The notes below the pieces were generated by a model. It saw only the letters and a program-made list of their open reading frames with translations. It had not been told where the DNA came from and searched no databases. A program made the position numbers and the translations under genes. Shown here piece by piece: positions 1 to 11,180 of a stretch of DNA of 64,000 bases (position 1 is the stretch's first letter; every line of letters starts with the position of its first letter). This DNA is from Rhizopus sp. PT2906 (Eukaryota > Mucoromycota > Mucoromycetes > Mucorales > Rhizopodaceae), in the NCBI GenBank assembly GCA_025529335.1, contig JAMYHX010000213.1, positions 1 to 64,000 on the forward strand, in the 5' to 3' direction.

Positions 1-556
1 GTCACTAATATGTACACCTGTAGTCTTTGTTTTTGTAGCATTTTTTTTTATTGAGATGTCACTAATTAAGAGTGAATGCATCTGACATTTCTTGTTAGTA
101 CTTCAACAAAAAAAAAGCTGTATGCTGGTGAAAAGCAGTCCTGGTCGAAGTGTACACCGAGATTATCCGCACTCCGAAAAATGCAAACGTCACTGCGATT
201 GAACAGCGGGCAAATAAACTCAACTCTTTTTTATTTTCGTCTGTTTTGAGTTGCTGCGACGTAGCCTTTTGTTCGAATACATTTTTTTAATTGAATCGAA
301 CAACAAGAATCTCCACACAACACAATCAACCTTTAATTATAAACAGTTTTCATCATCTTTTCCTTCGACCTTGTTTGCCTGTTTCTGTTCTTACGATCTC
401 TTAATTCAAGCTCATTTATCTTAGTTCACTAAAAAGAAGAAAACTAAAAAAACCAGCAAAAAAAGAAATCATTGTCGAATCATTTCATTAATCCTTTCTT
501 TATAAAACACACAAAGAACACTTTTACAAAAAAACTTCAGCAAAAATCATTCAGAA
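1..556 (+). promoter_or_regulatory. upstream region and 5' UTR of RPB1
   Basis: No coding region is seen here. The stretch is AT-rich, and a 9-bp motif (gtcactaat) occurs at position 1 and again near 56. The last 200 bases are T/A-rich with CT tracts and lead into the RPB1 start codon, as expected for a fungal promoter and 5' leader. No clear TATA box position could be fixed. Confidence 0.4.
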
Positions 557-3500
557 ATGAACGGACATCCTTTTGCTTATTCATCTGCACCACTTCGACG
601 TGTTGATGCTGTACAATTTGGCATTCTTTCTCCAGAGGAGATTGTAAAGTGTTTGCATGCATACATGTATAAATTAGATTCCTAACACTTTTGTTTTCAA
701 CAGAAAGCAATGTCAGTCGCCAAGATTGAGTTTCCAGAACTATACGAAGAAGGTACTCAAAAGCCTAGAAATGGTGGCTTATTAGATCCTCGAATGGGCA
801 CCATTGATCGTAACTATAAATGTCAAACCTGTGGTGAAGGAATGGCCGAGTGCCCAGGACATTTCGGTCATATTGATTTGGCTAAACCTGTATTTCACAT
901 CGGTAAAGATTCTGCTTACAAATTTTTTTTTGAATTCACTTATTTATGTATAATTAGGATTCTTGGCCAAAGTAAAGAAAATCCTAGAATGTGTCTGTTT
1001 TCACTGTTCTAAACTTAAAGTTGATCAAGTAAGCCATTATTATTATAATAATATATTGTGTCCTAAGCTGTTATTAGTCAAATCCTCGATTTGAAAGAGC
1101 TCGACGAATTAATGATAGAAAAGTGAGACTTCGCGCAGTTTGGGATATTGCTAAAACCAAAATGACCTGTGAAGGCGGTGATGAAGAAGATGGTCTGGAA
1201 GAAAAGGAGGAATTCAATAGCGGCAAGCGTAAGAGTAACCATGGAGGCTGTGGTTATAAACAGCCTCTTATCCGTAAGGATGGTTTAAAGCTCTATGCAC
1301 AATTCCGCGCAAGTCCCGGAGATGTAGGTTAGATTTGTTTTTATTGATCATTATACTGATCTCTATCCTCTGTAGGATGCTGGGAACGAAGGCAAGCAAC
1401 TGTTGACACCAGCAAAGGTTTTACAAATCTTAAAAAACATTCCTGATCAAGATATAAAAGATATGGGCTTGTCTGAAGAGTTCGCTAGACCTGAATGGAT
1501 GATTATTACTGTCTTGCCTGTTCCGCCTCCACAAGTTCGTCCTTCTATTCAAATGGACGGTACCAGTAGAGGTGAAGATGACTTGACACACAAGCTTTCC
1601 GATATTTTAAAGGCAAATGCAAACGTCAAACGCTGCGAGTCAGAGGGTGCACCAGTCCATGTTGTAAATGAATTCGAACAGCTATTACAATTCCATGTTG
1701 CAACTTATATGGATAATGATATTGCTGGCCAACCACAAGCTCTACAGAAATCAGGAAGACCAGTAAGTGAACGATTTGTTGTCCATATCTCTTTACTTAT
1801 TTTATTATAGCTCAAATCCATTCGTGCTCGTCTTAAGGGTAAAGAAGGTCGTCTTCGTGGTAACTTGATGGGTAAGCGTGTAGACTTTTCTGCACGTACT
1901 GTCATTACAGGTGATCCAAACCTTGCTCTTGACCAAGTGGGTGTACCCCGTAGTATTGCTCGTAATCTTACATATCCTGAAATTGTCACACCTTACAACA
2001 TTGATAAACTGCAACAACTGGTCCGTAATGGTCCTCTTGAACACCCTGGTGCCAAGTATGTCATTCGTGATAATGGAGAACGTATTGATCTTCGTTATCG
2101 TAAGAGAGCTGGTGAAATACCATTACAATATGGATACAGAGTTGAAAGACATATTAATGATGATGATGTCGTTATCTTTAACCGACAACCCTCACTCCAC
2201 AAGATGTCCATGATGGGTCACAGAGTCAAGGTGATGCCATACTCTACTTTCCGTTTGAATCTATCCGTCACCTCTCCTTACAATGCTGATTTCGATGGTG
2301 ATGAAATGAATCTTCACGTTCCTCAGTCTCTAGAAACAAGAGCTGAAATTACCGAGATCTGTATGGTCCCAAAGCAAATCGTTTCTCCACAATCAAACAA
2401 ACCGGTTATGGGTATTGTGCAAGATACTCTTTGTGGTATTCGTAAGTTTACTTTAAGAGATTGCTTTTTGGCCAAAGACTTGGTAATGAACATCGTTATG
2501 TGGGTGCCCTCTTGGGATGGCTATATACCTCCACCTGCCATTCTTAAGCCAAAACCCCTATGGACTGGTAAACAAATTCTTTCGATGGTTATTCCTAAAG
2601 GCATCAACTGTCAAACTTTCCATTCCACTCATCCAGATGGAGAGACCACATTAATATCTCCTGGAGATACTCGTGTCATTATTGAGAATGGTGAGCTGAT
2701 ATGTGGTATTGTTTGTAAAAAGACAGTTGGTACATCAAGCGGTGGCCTTGTGCATACAATCATGAATGAACTTGGCCCAGAAGCAGCCAAAGACTTCCTC
2801 AGTGGTACACAATTGGTCGTTAACTACTGGTTACTACAAAACGGTTTCAGTATTGGTATTGGTGATACAATTGCTGATCAAGTCTCTATGGCTACTATCA
2901 CCAACATCATTTCTCAAGCTAAGCAGCGTGTACAAGAAGTTATTATTACTGCACAACAAGACAAGCTTGAAGTTCAACCTGGTATGACCCTTCGTGAATC
3001 TTTTGAAGCCAAGGTCAATCAAACGTTGAACAAAGCCCGTGATGATGCTGGTAAGATGGCTCAAAACAGTTTGAAAGAAGACAACAACGTGAAGCAGATG
3101 GTAATTGCTGGTTCTAAGGGTTCCTTCATTAACATTTCCCAAATGTCTGCTTGTGTCGGTCAACAAAACGTTGAAGGCAAGCGTATTCCTTACGGCTTCA
3201 AGTTCCGTACTCTTCCTCACTTCTCCAAGGATGATCACAGTCCCGAAAGTCGTGGTTTTGTCGAAAACTCTTATCTCAGAGGCTTGACCCCTACCGAATT
3301 CTTCTTCCATGCTATGGGTGGTCGTGAAGGTCTTATTGATACAGCTGTCAAAACTGCAGAAACAGGTTATATTCAGCGTCGTTTGGTGAAAGCTTTAGAA
3401 GATGTCATGGTCAAATATGACGGTACTGTTCGTAACTCCCTTGGTGATATCATTGAATTCTGCTACGGTGAAGATGGTATGGATGCTGCAACCGTAGAAT

Positions 3501-6160
3501 CACAGAAATTCGCATCTTTGAGATGCAGTAATGAAGACTTTGAAAAGCGTTACAGAGTTGATGTTATGAAAGATGGATTTAAGAAGGGTACTCTCAGCTA
3601 TAATATACGTCAAAAGATTGAAGGTAATGAAGATGCTCAGGCAATTCTGGAACAAGAATTTGCCCAACTACAAGAGGATCGTCACAAGTTGCAGACGATC
3701 ATCTTTAAGAATGGTGAAGATAAATGGCCATTGCCTGTCAATCTCTCTCGTTTGATTGTCAATGCTCAACAAATTTTCCACATCGATCCTCGTACACCAT
3801 CCGATATCAATCCTTTCCAGGTTATCGATGGTGTGTCGAGCATCGTGGATCGTTTACATGTTGTTCGTGGCAAAGATAAGATATCGGCTGAAACTCAAAA
3901 GAATGCTACTCTGCTATTTGGTATCTTACTTCGCTCAACGCTTGCAGTTAAACGAGTTGTTGAAGAATACCATTTGACATCACAGGCCTTTGACTGGATT
4001 CTTGGTGAAATTGAGGCACGTTTCCTACAATCAGTTGTTGCTCCTGGTGAAATGGTTGGTACTATTGCTGCTCAATCTATTGGTGAACCTGCCACTCAGA
4101 TGACACTGAATACTTTCCACTATGCTGGTGTATCAAGTAAAAACGTAACACTTGGTGTACCTCGTTTGAAGGAAATTATCAACGTAGCCAAGAACATCAA
4201 GACACCTCGACTTGAAGTGTGGCTTGACGCTGAAAGATCACGTAATATTGAATTGGCTAAAGAAGTACAAGTGAAGCTTGAGCATACTACTCTTCAAAAG
4301 CTGACTTCTGTTGCTGAAATTTATTATGATCCTGATCCACGTCAAACTGTGATTGCAGAAGATGTCGACTTTGTTGAAACATACTACTCACTTGAAGATG
4401 ACAATTCACCATTTGTCACTCGTGTCTCACCTTGGTTATTACGTCTCGAATTGAATCGTGCAATGATGGTTGATAAGGGCATCTATGTTACTGATATTGT
4501 GCAAAAGATTTCTGAGGAGTTTAGACACGATCTTCATGTGATGGGCAGTGATGATAACTCAGAAAAGCAAGTTATTCGTTGTAGAGTTATGCTTGATGAA
4601 AATGAAAAGAATGCTGAAATAGATGATGAGAATAAGCCAGAAGAAGATACCTTCCTTCGTAAATTAGAATCAAGCATGCTAAGTTCCATTAATCTCTGTG
4701 GTATCCCTGGTATTAAGAAAGTATACATCGTTGAACGAAAGAACACAGTTCTTAATGATAAAGGAAGCTTTGAAACTACTACAGAATGGGGTCTTGATAC
4801 GGATGGTACCAATTTACAAGAAGTCATGTGTCAAGAAGGTGTTGATGAAACTCGAACTTACTCAAACAATACAGTCGAAATTATGGAGGTGCTTGGTATT
4901 GAAGCTACTCGCAAGGCTCTTCTTAAGGAACTGCGTAACGTTATCGAATTTGACGGTTCATATGTCAATTACCGTCACTTGGCCCTTCTTTGTGATGTTA
5001 TGACTAATCGTGGTCATCTCATGGCTATTACTCGTCATGGTATTAACAGAGCTGAAACCGGTGCTTTGATGAGATGTTCTTTTGAAGAGACTGTAGAAAT
5101 TCTGATGGAAGCTGCAGCTGTTGGTGAACTTGATGATTGTAAGGGTGTTGCTGAGAACATCATGTTGGGTCAAATGGCGCCCTTGGGTACTGGTGAATTT
5201 GATATTGTCTTGGACGAAGAACTATTACAAACAGTTCCTCAAGATCACAGACAAAACTTGCAGATGGGTATTACTGGCGATGTCGCTGGATTTGCTACTC
5301 CTGGTCCTGGTTACATGACGCCTGGTGTTGCTACTCCTTATGATACTCGTTCTCCTGATTGGGTTGATTTCTCCCAACCATCTTCTCCTTCAGAACCTAT
5401 GTTCTCGCCAATGGGTAATACAGGAGCTGCTGGCATTGCTAGTCCATGGCGCGGCGACCTTAGCCCTTATGCACAGAGTCCTGGATACTCTCCTACATCT
5501 CCAGGATACTCACCATCCAGCCCATCCTATGCTGCCTCACCTGGCTATTCACCCGCCTCACCAAGCTACTCACCTACAAGTCCCTCATACTCTCCTACCA
5601 GTCCTAGCTACAGCCCAACATCGCCTAGTTACAGTCCCACTAGTCCAAGCTATAGTCCTACATCTCCAAGCTATAGCCCAACTAGTCCCAGCTACTCTCC
5701 TACGAGCCCAAGCTACTCACCTACTAGTCCAAGCTATTCACCTACAAGCCCCAGCTATAGCCCAACCAGTCCCAGCTACAGTCCCACTAGTCCTAGCTAT
5801 AGCCCAACCAGTCCTAGTTACTCTCCTACATCGCCTAGTTACAGTCCCACTAGTCCTAGCTATAGTCCTACATCCCCAAGCTACAGCCCTACTAGTCCTA
5901 GCTACTCCCCTACATCTCCGAGCTATAGCCCAACAAGTCCTAGTTACTCTCCTACATCGCCTAGCTACAGTCCTACGAGCCCTAGTTACAGCCCTACTTC
6001 ACCTAGTTACAGTCCAACTAGCCCAAGTTATTCACCAACAAGTCCTAACTACAGCCCTACTTCACCTAGCTATAGCCCTACCAGTCCAAGCTATAGTCCA
6101 ACAAGCCCAAGCTACAGTCAAAACGCAAACAATAGAAAAAAGCGCTGGCCTGAAATGTAA
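557..6160 (+). CDS. RPB1: RNA polymerase II largest subunit Rpb1
   Basis: Catalytic largest subunit of nuclear RNA polymerase II, which makes mRNA. Six exons: 557-643, 704-902, 958-1028, 1078-1323, 1376-1762 and 1811-6160, with GT-AG introns of 48-60 nt, joining to 1,779 codons; the yeast protein has 1,733. Visible landmarks are the N-terminal zinc-binding cysteines ([17 protein letters not shown]), the active-site motif [10 protein letters not shown] that binds the catalytic magnesium, and the bridge-helix/trigger-loop region ([16 protein letters not shown]). The C-terminal domain (about 5486-6112) has 30 units: 29 heptads plus one six-residue unit (YAASPG). Twenty-five of them are exact YSPTSPS, and the protein ends in a short basic tip (KKRWPEM). 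The start is the first in-frame ATG and gives the conserved N-terminus; exon phases all agree. Confidence 0.97.
5486..6112 (+). repeat. CTD-coding 21-nt tandem repeat in RPB1
   Basis: This run of 21-nt units encodes the Tyr-Ser-Pro-Thr-Ser-Pro-Ser heptads. Non-consensus units cluster at the start ([27 protein letters not shown]) and there is one YSPTSPN near the end. The codons vary from unit to unit (AGT/AGC/TCT/TCA/TCC for Ser), so the protein repeat is better conserved than the DNA, which points to selection on the protein rather than recent DNA expansion. Confidence 0.9.
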
Positions 6161-6899
6161 TTAAAACAATTGTATGTTTCCCCCCCTCTTTTTTTTTCAG
6201 TGAAAATAACCCAAAAAAAGCAGTAATAAAAAGTGGAGCATAAGTATATTTTGTACAGTGGGCCAAGTAACTTTGATTTTTATTATTTTGAAGTGCGTAT
6301 CATTTATTATTATTCACTGATATTTCTAAAAAGATGCTTGAGCATTAAGTCCATTTTTAAAAGATAAATGAGTAAAAAAAAAAAAAAAAAAAAAATTATT
6401 TCATGTTGCATCTGTTTGTGTCTCAATTTTGGGACTCGCAGTTTATTTGTTCTCAAGTTATTAGATTATCAAAGGGGGAACTTACCTTTCAAGAAATATT
6501 ACTGTCATCGACAGCTGGTCAATCTTTGTTTCCAGTAAAGAAAGAAGCGACATTCGTTTTAAATTTATCAGTGTTAGATCAATTGATTTGCGGATCAAAT
6601 TGAGGAAAGGTTGCATCAAAAAGGCGTGTTGGTAAACCAAAAGGACCAATTGACATTGCGGATAAGGCACCTCTTCCTTTTACCGCCTTTTTGCTTGAAC
6701 AGAGACACAACTTGGGTTGTCGCAGACAAGTGCGCCATCAGCTGTTCATAATCGTCTTGGCCATTCTTATAAACCGTTTACACTGGATGAGACAGTTTTT
6801 GAAAGCAATCGATGCACGCTTGAAAGGTATTGTGTTGGTTCATTATACATACAGAGGTATACAGACTATGCTTCAAAGGTTTCCAATGACTACCGTGTC
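6161..6899. other. intergenic: RPB1 3' UTR and non-coding DNA
   Basis: RPB1 3' flank with pyrimidine tracts and an A-run near 6374-6394. From about 6600 leftward the minus strand may continue the non-LTR element seen at 6900-7690 (short phrases such as RMAKTIMNS), but stops and frameshifts are too dense to fix a boundary. No gene is supported. Confidence 0.4.
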
Positions 6900-7690
6900 G
6901 CATGTATCCTTTGATTCGCAAACCTATGCCTAAATCATGGTCATAATTGACTTGGTCTTGCGTATAAATGAGTATCGACAGGAGTAAGCCAGAGAACGTT
7001 ACTCGGCCGCGTACAGAAAGGGATCATTGGAAGTGAATACGACAACCGTACTACAGTTTTATAAGCAATTCGGCAAGAAAGGCATTACGCTGTGAGGTAG
7101 AGAGGTATGAAGAGGATAGGTGAACGCTTGAGAAATAGTCACCGTCTTGTGAAAGTTGATGTTAGCATTAGATGTTAATATGTAGACTGTCAAATGGGGG
7201 TTGAGCCTAGGTATGTCGGACGGATCGCGCAAGAGTCAAACTACATCGTCCGCAGAGGCCATAAGCTTGGCTGATGAAGGTTAAAATCATCTGGAAGAGA
7301 TAAGAAAGAAAGAGGAAAAGCAAAACAATTAAAATGAGTATCTTGCAATATTCTACGGAGCAATGGTTCAAAAGCAAGGTTGAACAAGACAGGCGAAATG
7401 GTATCGCCTTGTCGTAGGCCACGACCTTTTAAGACATCTGACGAGAGAAAACCATTAATGTTCAAACGCAGAGTCATATCAAAAAATAAGCCAGTCAAAT
7501 TATGAATCACAGTTGAGAGGATGTCAAATTGTAAGACTTGAGTAAGGTATGTAGGATGAACCCTGTCAAAGGCTTTTTCCTGATGCTAGCATCAGGCCTA
7601 TTGCGGAAGACGGAATGGCTTGTGCATGGTGCACAGCGATCCCGAACAAATCCTGTCTGAAAGAGAGTGATGAGAAGATGAACACATTAA
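6900..7690 (-). mobile_element. decayed non-LTR (LINE-type) retrotransposon, reverse transcriptase relic
   Basis: On the minus strand several reverse-transcriptase blocks occur in the right order: QTGFVRDR (near 7630), QEKAFDRVHPTYL (near 7550), GRGLRQGDTISPVLFN (near 7400) and ASADDVV (near 7250), followed by SNANINFHKTV. These match the fungal LINE RT layout. The catalytic YADD box reads SADD and is followed by a stop, there are frameshifts, and sequence is missing between the first two blocks. The element is therefore dead and 5'/3' truncated. It sits between RPB1 and the alpha-tubulin gene. Family assignment rests on motif recall, without a database search. Confidence 0.75.
7579..7596. 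repeat. perfect 18-bp palindrome inside the LINE relic
   Basis: The sequence cctgatgct/agcatcagg is its own reverse complement. It lies exactly where the RT relic has lost the segment between its QTGF and QEKAFDRVHP blocks, so it may mark a deletion junction or be chance. Confidence 0.7.
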
Positions 7691-7795
7691 TCGGACGACT
7701 ATTAAGTGTCCGAGCGGAAATATCTCTTCCGAAATTTACAATCAAATACTAATGTTGGACAAAACGATGAGTTTTTATTAATGAATTGTAATGAA

Positions 7796-9205
7796 TTAGT
7801 ATTCTTCGGCGTCTTCAATTTCAGAATCGCCCAAAGAGTCGGAACCGACTTCTTCGTAATCCTTTTCGAGAGCGGCCAAGTCTTCACGAGCTTCAGAGAA
7901 TTCACCTTCTTCCATACCTTCACCGACGTACCAGTGAACGAAGGCACGCTTGGCGTACATCAAGTCGAACTTGTGATCAAGACGAGCCCAAGCTTCAGCA
8001 ATGGCAGTGGTGTTGGAAAGCATACAGAGAGCACGCTTGACTTCAGCCAAGTCACCACCGGGAACAGCAGCAGGACGACGGCAGTTAATACCGACCTTGA
8101 AACCAGTAGGACACCAGTCAACGAATTGAATGGTACGCTTGGTCTTGATGTTGGCAATGGCAGCGTTGGTGTCCTTGGGGACAACATCACCACGGTATAA
8201 AAGACAACAAGACATGTACTTGCCATGACGAGGATCACACTTGACCATTTGATTGTTGGGTTCGAAACAGGCGTTGGTGATTTCTTGAACAGACATTTGT
8301 TCATGATGAGCCTTGGCAGCGGAGATGATAGGGGCGTAGGTGACTAAGGGGAAGTGAATACGGGGGTAAGGAACCAAGTTGGTTTGGAATTCATTCAAGT
8401 CAACGTTCAAGGAACCGTCGAAACGAAGAGAAGCAGTGATGGAAGAGACGACTTGAGCAATCAAACGGTTCAAGTTGAGGTAAGAGGGACGTTCAATGTC
8501 CAAGTTACGACGACAGATGTCATAAATGGCCTCGTTATCGACCATGAAGGAAACATCAGAGTGTTCCAAGGTGGTGTGGGTGGTCAAGATGGAGTTGTAG
8601 GGTTCGACAACAGAGGTAGCAACCTGAGGTGCGGGGTAAACAGAAAATTCAAGCTTGGACTTCTTGCCATAATCAACGGAAAGACGTTCCATCAAGAGAG
8701 CACCGAAACCGGAACCGGTACCACCACCAAAGGAGTGGAAGACCAAGAAACCTTGAAGACCAGTACAGTTATCGGCCAACTTGCGAATACGGTCCAAGAC
8801 AGAGTCAACAAGTTCCTTACCAACGGTGTAGTGACCACGAGCATAGTTGTTGGCAGCGTCTTCCTTACCGGTAATCAATTGTTCTATAGAGGAAGTAAGT
8901 TAGTGATGATGATGAGGTTAATGTGTTTTTTATAAAAACTTACCAGGATGGAACAATTGACGGTAGGCACCAGTACGAACTTCATCAACAACGGTAGGTT
9001 CCAAGTCAACCATGACGGTACGAGGAACGTGCTTACCAGAGCTGGTTTCACTGAAGAAAGTGTCAAAGGAGTTGTCATCAGCTTGAAGATTCTGGGGAAT
9101 ATGACCATCAGGTTGAATACCGTGTTCAAGACAGTAGAGTTCCCAACAGGCGTTACCGATTTGAACACCAGCTTGACCGACGTGAATAGAAATAACTTCT
9201 CTCAT
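7796..9205 (-). CDS. TUB1: alpha-tubulin
   Basis: Alpha subunit of the tubulin heterodimer that builds microtubules. Two exons, 9205-8944 and 8883-7796, separated by a 60-nt GT-AG intron after codon 87, give 449 residues, the usual family length. The N-terminus [20 protein letters not shown] and the phrase [18 protein letters not shown] are alpha-type, the GTP-binding glycine loop GGGTGSGFG is present (in exon 2), and the acidic tail ends in AEEY with the C-terminal tyrosine typical of alpha-tubulin. The reading frame is strongly biased to favoured codons, as expected for a highly expressed gene. The start is the first ATG and fits the conserved N-terminus exactly. Confidence 0.96.
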
Positions 9206-9405
9206 GTTTGATTAATACGAAAAGGGGGTTTTGTGTTGTTTTATTCAAGAGTTAAGGGAGAATAACCAACAGTTGTTAAGAAAAAAAAAAAGCAAAAAAG
9301 TTTTTTAGACACACTTTATAATACCATATTTAAATACCGCGCAAATCATAAAGAGGCTTAATATACATTTGTCATACATACATAGAAAAAAAAGGGGAGT
9401 GGTAC

Positions 9406-10690
9406 TTATTTATAAACAGAAGCAATTCTTGTGTTTTCCTGCACCAATTGCTGCAACTCCGATTTTAACAGGAGAGTAGGACCCTCGAGGTGATGAAGAC
9501 TGATCACCGAGGCCTGTCTATCCTCGGTATAATCTCTACACTGAACCCATTGCTGACCATTATTCATATAAAACGAGATTTGCTGAGGAATCACTTGAAA
9601 TTCCAGACGAGACCACGTGCTGATAGGCATCAAGGTAATACCTTGAACAGCGTCTTGATGAAATTCCATCTTGAAGCTACAAGAACCATCTTGAATACAC
9701 CAGATGAACATATTACGCTGTTTATCAAATGAACAAGTGAGGTCACTTGTTTCGAATTTCACTCTTTTCCAAGTACCGATTTGAAGTGACTCGGCGGAAA
9801 AAGAATGTGATGTATGCATGGTGATAGGGGCTGTAAATGAATTTGAAGGATTGGCAGTAGCCGCTGATGTTGTAGTAGCAGTAGAGGAAGAAGAAACATC
9901 ATCATCTGTGTGTGAGTGTATCAGATGTGTGTTAGAGATGTGAGACGAATACTTGTTATAGGATGAGCTTACAAAAAGAGATATCAGTCCAAGGACTATT
10001 CATTTGTTGCTGAAAAGAGATGAATGAGTTGTTGTTGTTGTTATTTATGAAACTGGTATTATCATCCAGAATAAGGTCATTATGGTTAATATCTACAGAT
10101 GTACCTCTTTGAAATGGAGGTCGATGATATACAGGGTAAGGTCCAACAGTATGGGCACGCATACGATTCTTTCTATCAAAATCCGTAAAGAGTGGTTGTG
10201 GTGAAGATGAGGACTGTACTGGAGGAGGTGGAGGTGGAGGAGGAATGAGGATAGATCTGAGATGAGCATTGATCTGTTTTTGCTTCTGTTGGTTAAAGTA
10301 ATAGTAATAGTAATAGTAATACAATTCAGGGTTTGATTTCACAGGATCCTGGGCGGCCAATGGATTTTGTTGAAAGAGTGCAGCCTGACAAGCAGCAGCA
10401 GCAGCATTAGCAGCATCATATTGCATCCTTAGTGTTTCATTGTGTAGCATAGACGATCTTTTTGCCATATTTTTCACTTTTGCACGACGATTCTGAAACC
10501 AGACCTGGATAGACCGTTCAGACATACCCAATTCTCTTGACAATTGTTCACGCATTCTATTGTTTGGGCTTTGATTGATTGTAAACGTCTTTTCCAACAC
10601 TGACAATTGTTCTGGTGTTGCTCTTGTTCTTTTACGTAATGGTTGGTTGCTTTTATTTAATTCCTTAGTGTCATGAGTAGAATAGTCCAT
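9406..10690 (-). CDS. homeodomain transcription factor with conserved C-terminal region
   Basis: Probable DNA-binding regulator. Two exons, 10690-9973 and 9905-9406, with a 67-nt GT-AG intron, join to 405 residues. The homeodomain lies at about residues 17-77 and has the recognition-helix signature IQVWFQNRRAKVK preceded by RKRTRATPEQLSVLEKTF. The middle is low complexity: an alanine run, eight or more tyrosines in a row (a TAG/TAT trinucleotide repeat near 10297-10320), nine prolines and an Asn run. The last ~130 residues form a folded-looking region rich in Trp, Phe and Cys (WKRVKFETSDLTCSFDKQ, then WSRLEFQVIPQQISFYMNN). From memory, Phx1/Hoy1-type fungal homeobox proteins also carry a conserved C-terminal block, but I could not confirm this is the same one. 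Target genes are unknown. Confidence 0.88.
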
Positions 10691-11180
10691 AATAAAAAAA
10701 CGATAAAAAGAGAAAGAAAAAAGAAAATAAGGGAATGATCTACCGTTGTTTTCTTTTATATGAATTGACAGGTTACAATATATTATTACATTTCCCGAAA
10801 TGATAATAATAATTGTAATATATGGGTGCCCCGTTAGTTTATACGCGTGGTCAGTATTACATCAATCTTAAGGGGAGAAAGAGAGATAGAGAGAGAAAAA
10901 ACAAAAGACAGCAAAAGAAGAGAGGAGGTGGGGGGGAGAAAAGGGTCGGACAGGTTCTAGGCAAAACATGAAATTGTGACAATGAATGAAACGAGGTAAG
11001 GTAATATATAATAAACACCCATTTGTTCCTATTTGATCATGGTCCCCTCCCCTTTCCTTCTTCTCTTGTCTTTACTATACACACGTGTTTATATAAGCTA
11101 TGGCCTGACATTAAGGGTATGTGCACTGATTTTTTTGTATTCACGTTTTTTAATTTATTATATTTTATATAATTTTTATT
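10691..11180. promoter_or_regulatory. upstream region of the homeobox gene and 3' flank of the arrestin gene
   Basis: Both flanking genes are on the minus strand, so this 490-bp gap holds the arrestin 3' UTR and the homeobox promoter. It contains a GA-rich tract (10872-10945) and an AT-rich stretch, with no coding signal. Confidence 0.4.

Noticed and set aside
5325..6164. 279-codon frame overlapping the Rpb1 tail
   Set aside because: Out-of-frame reading of the 21-nt repeat; repeats stay open in several frames.
8354..8935. 193-codon frame antisense to alpha-tubulin
   Set aside because: Shadow of the biased tubulin coding strand; it crosses the real intron and has no motif.
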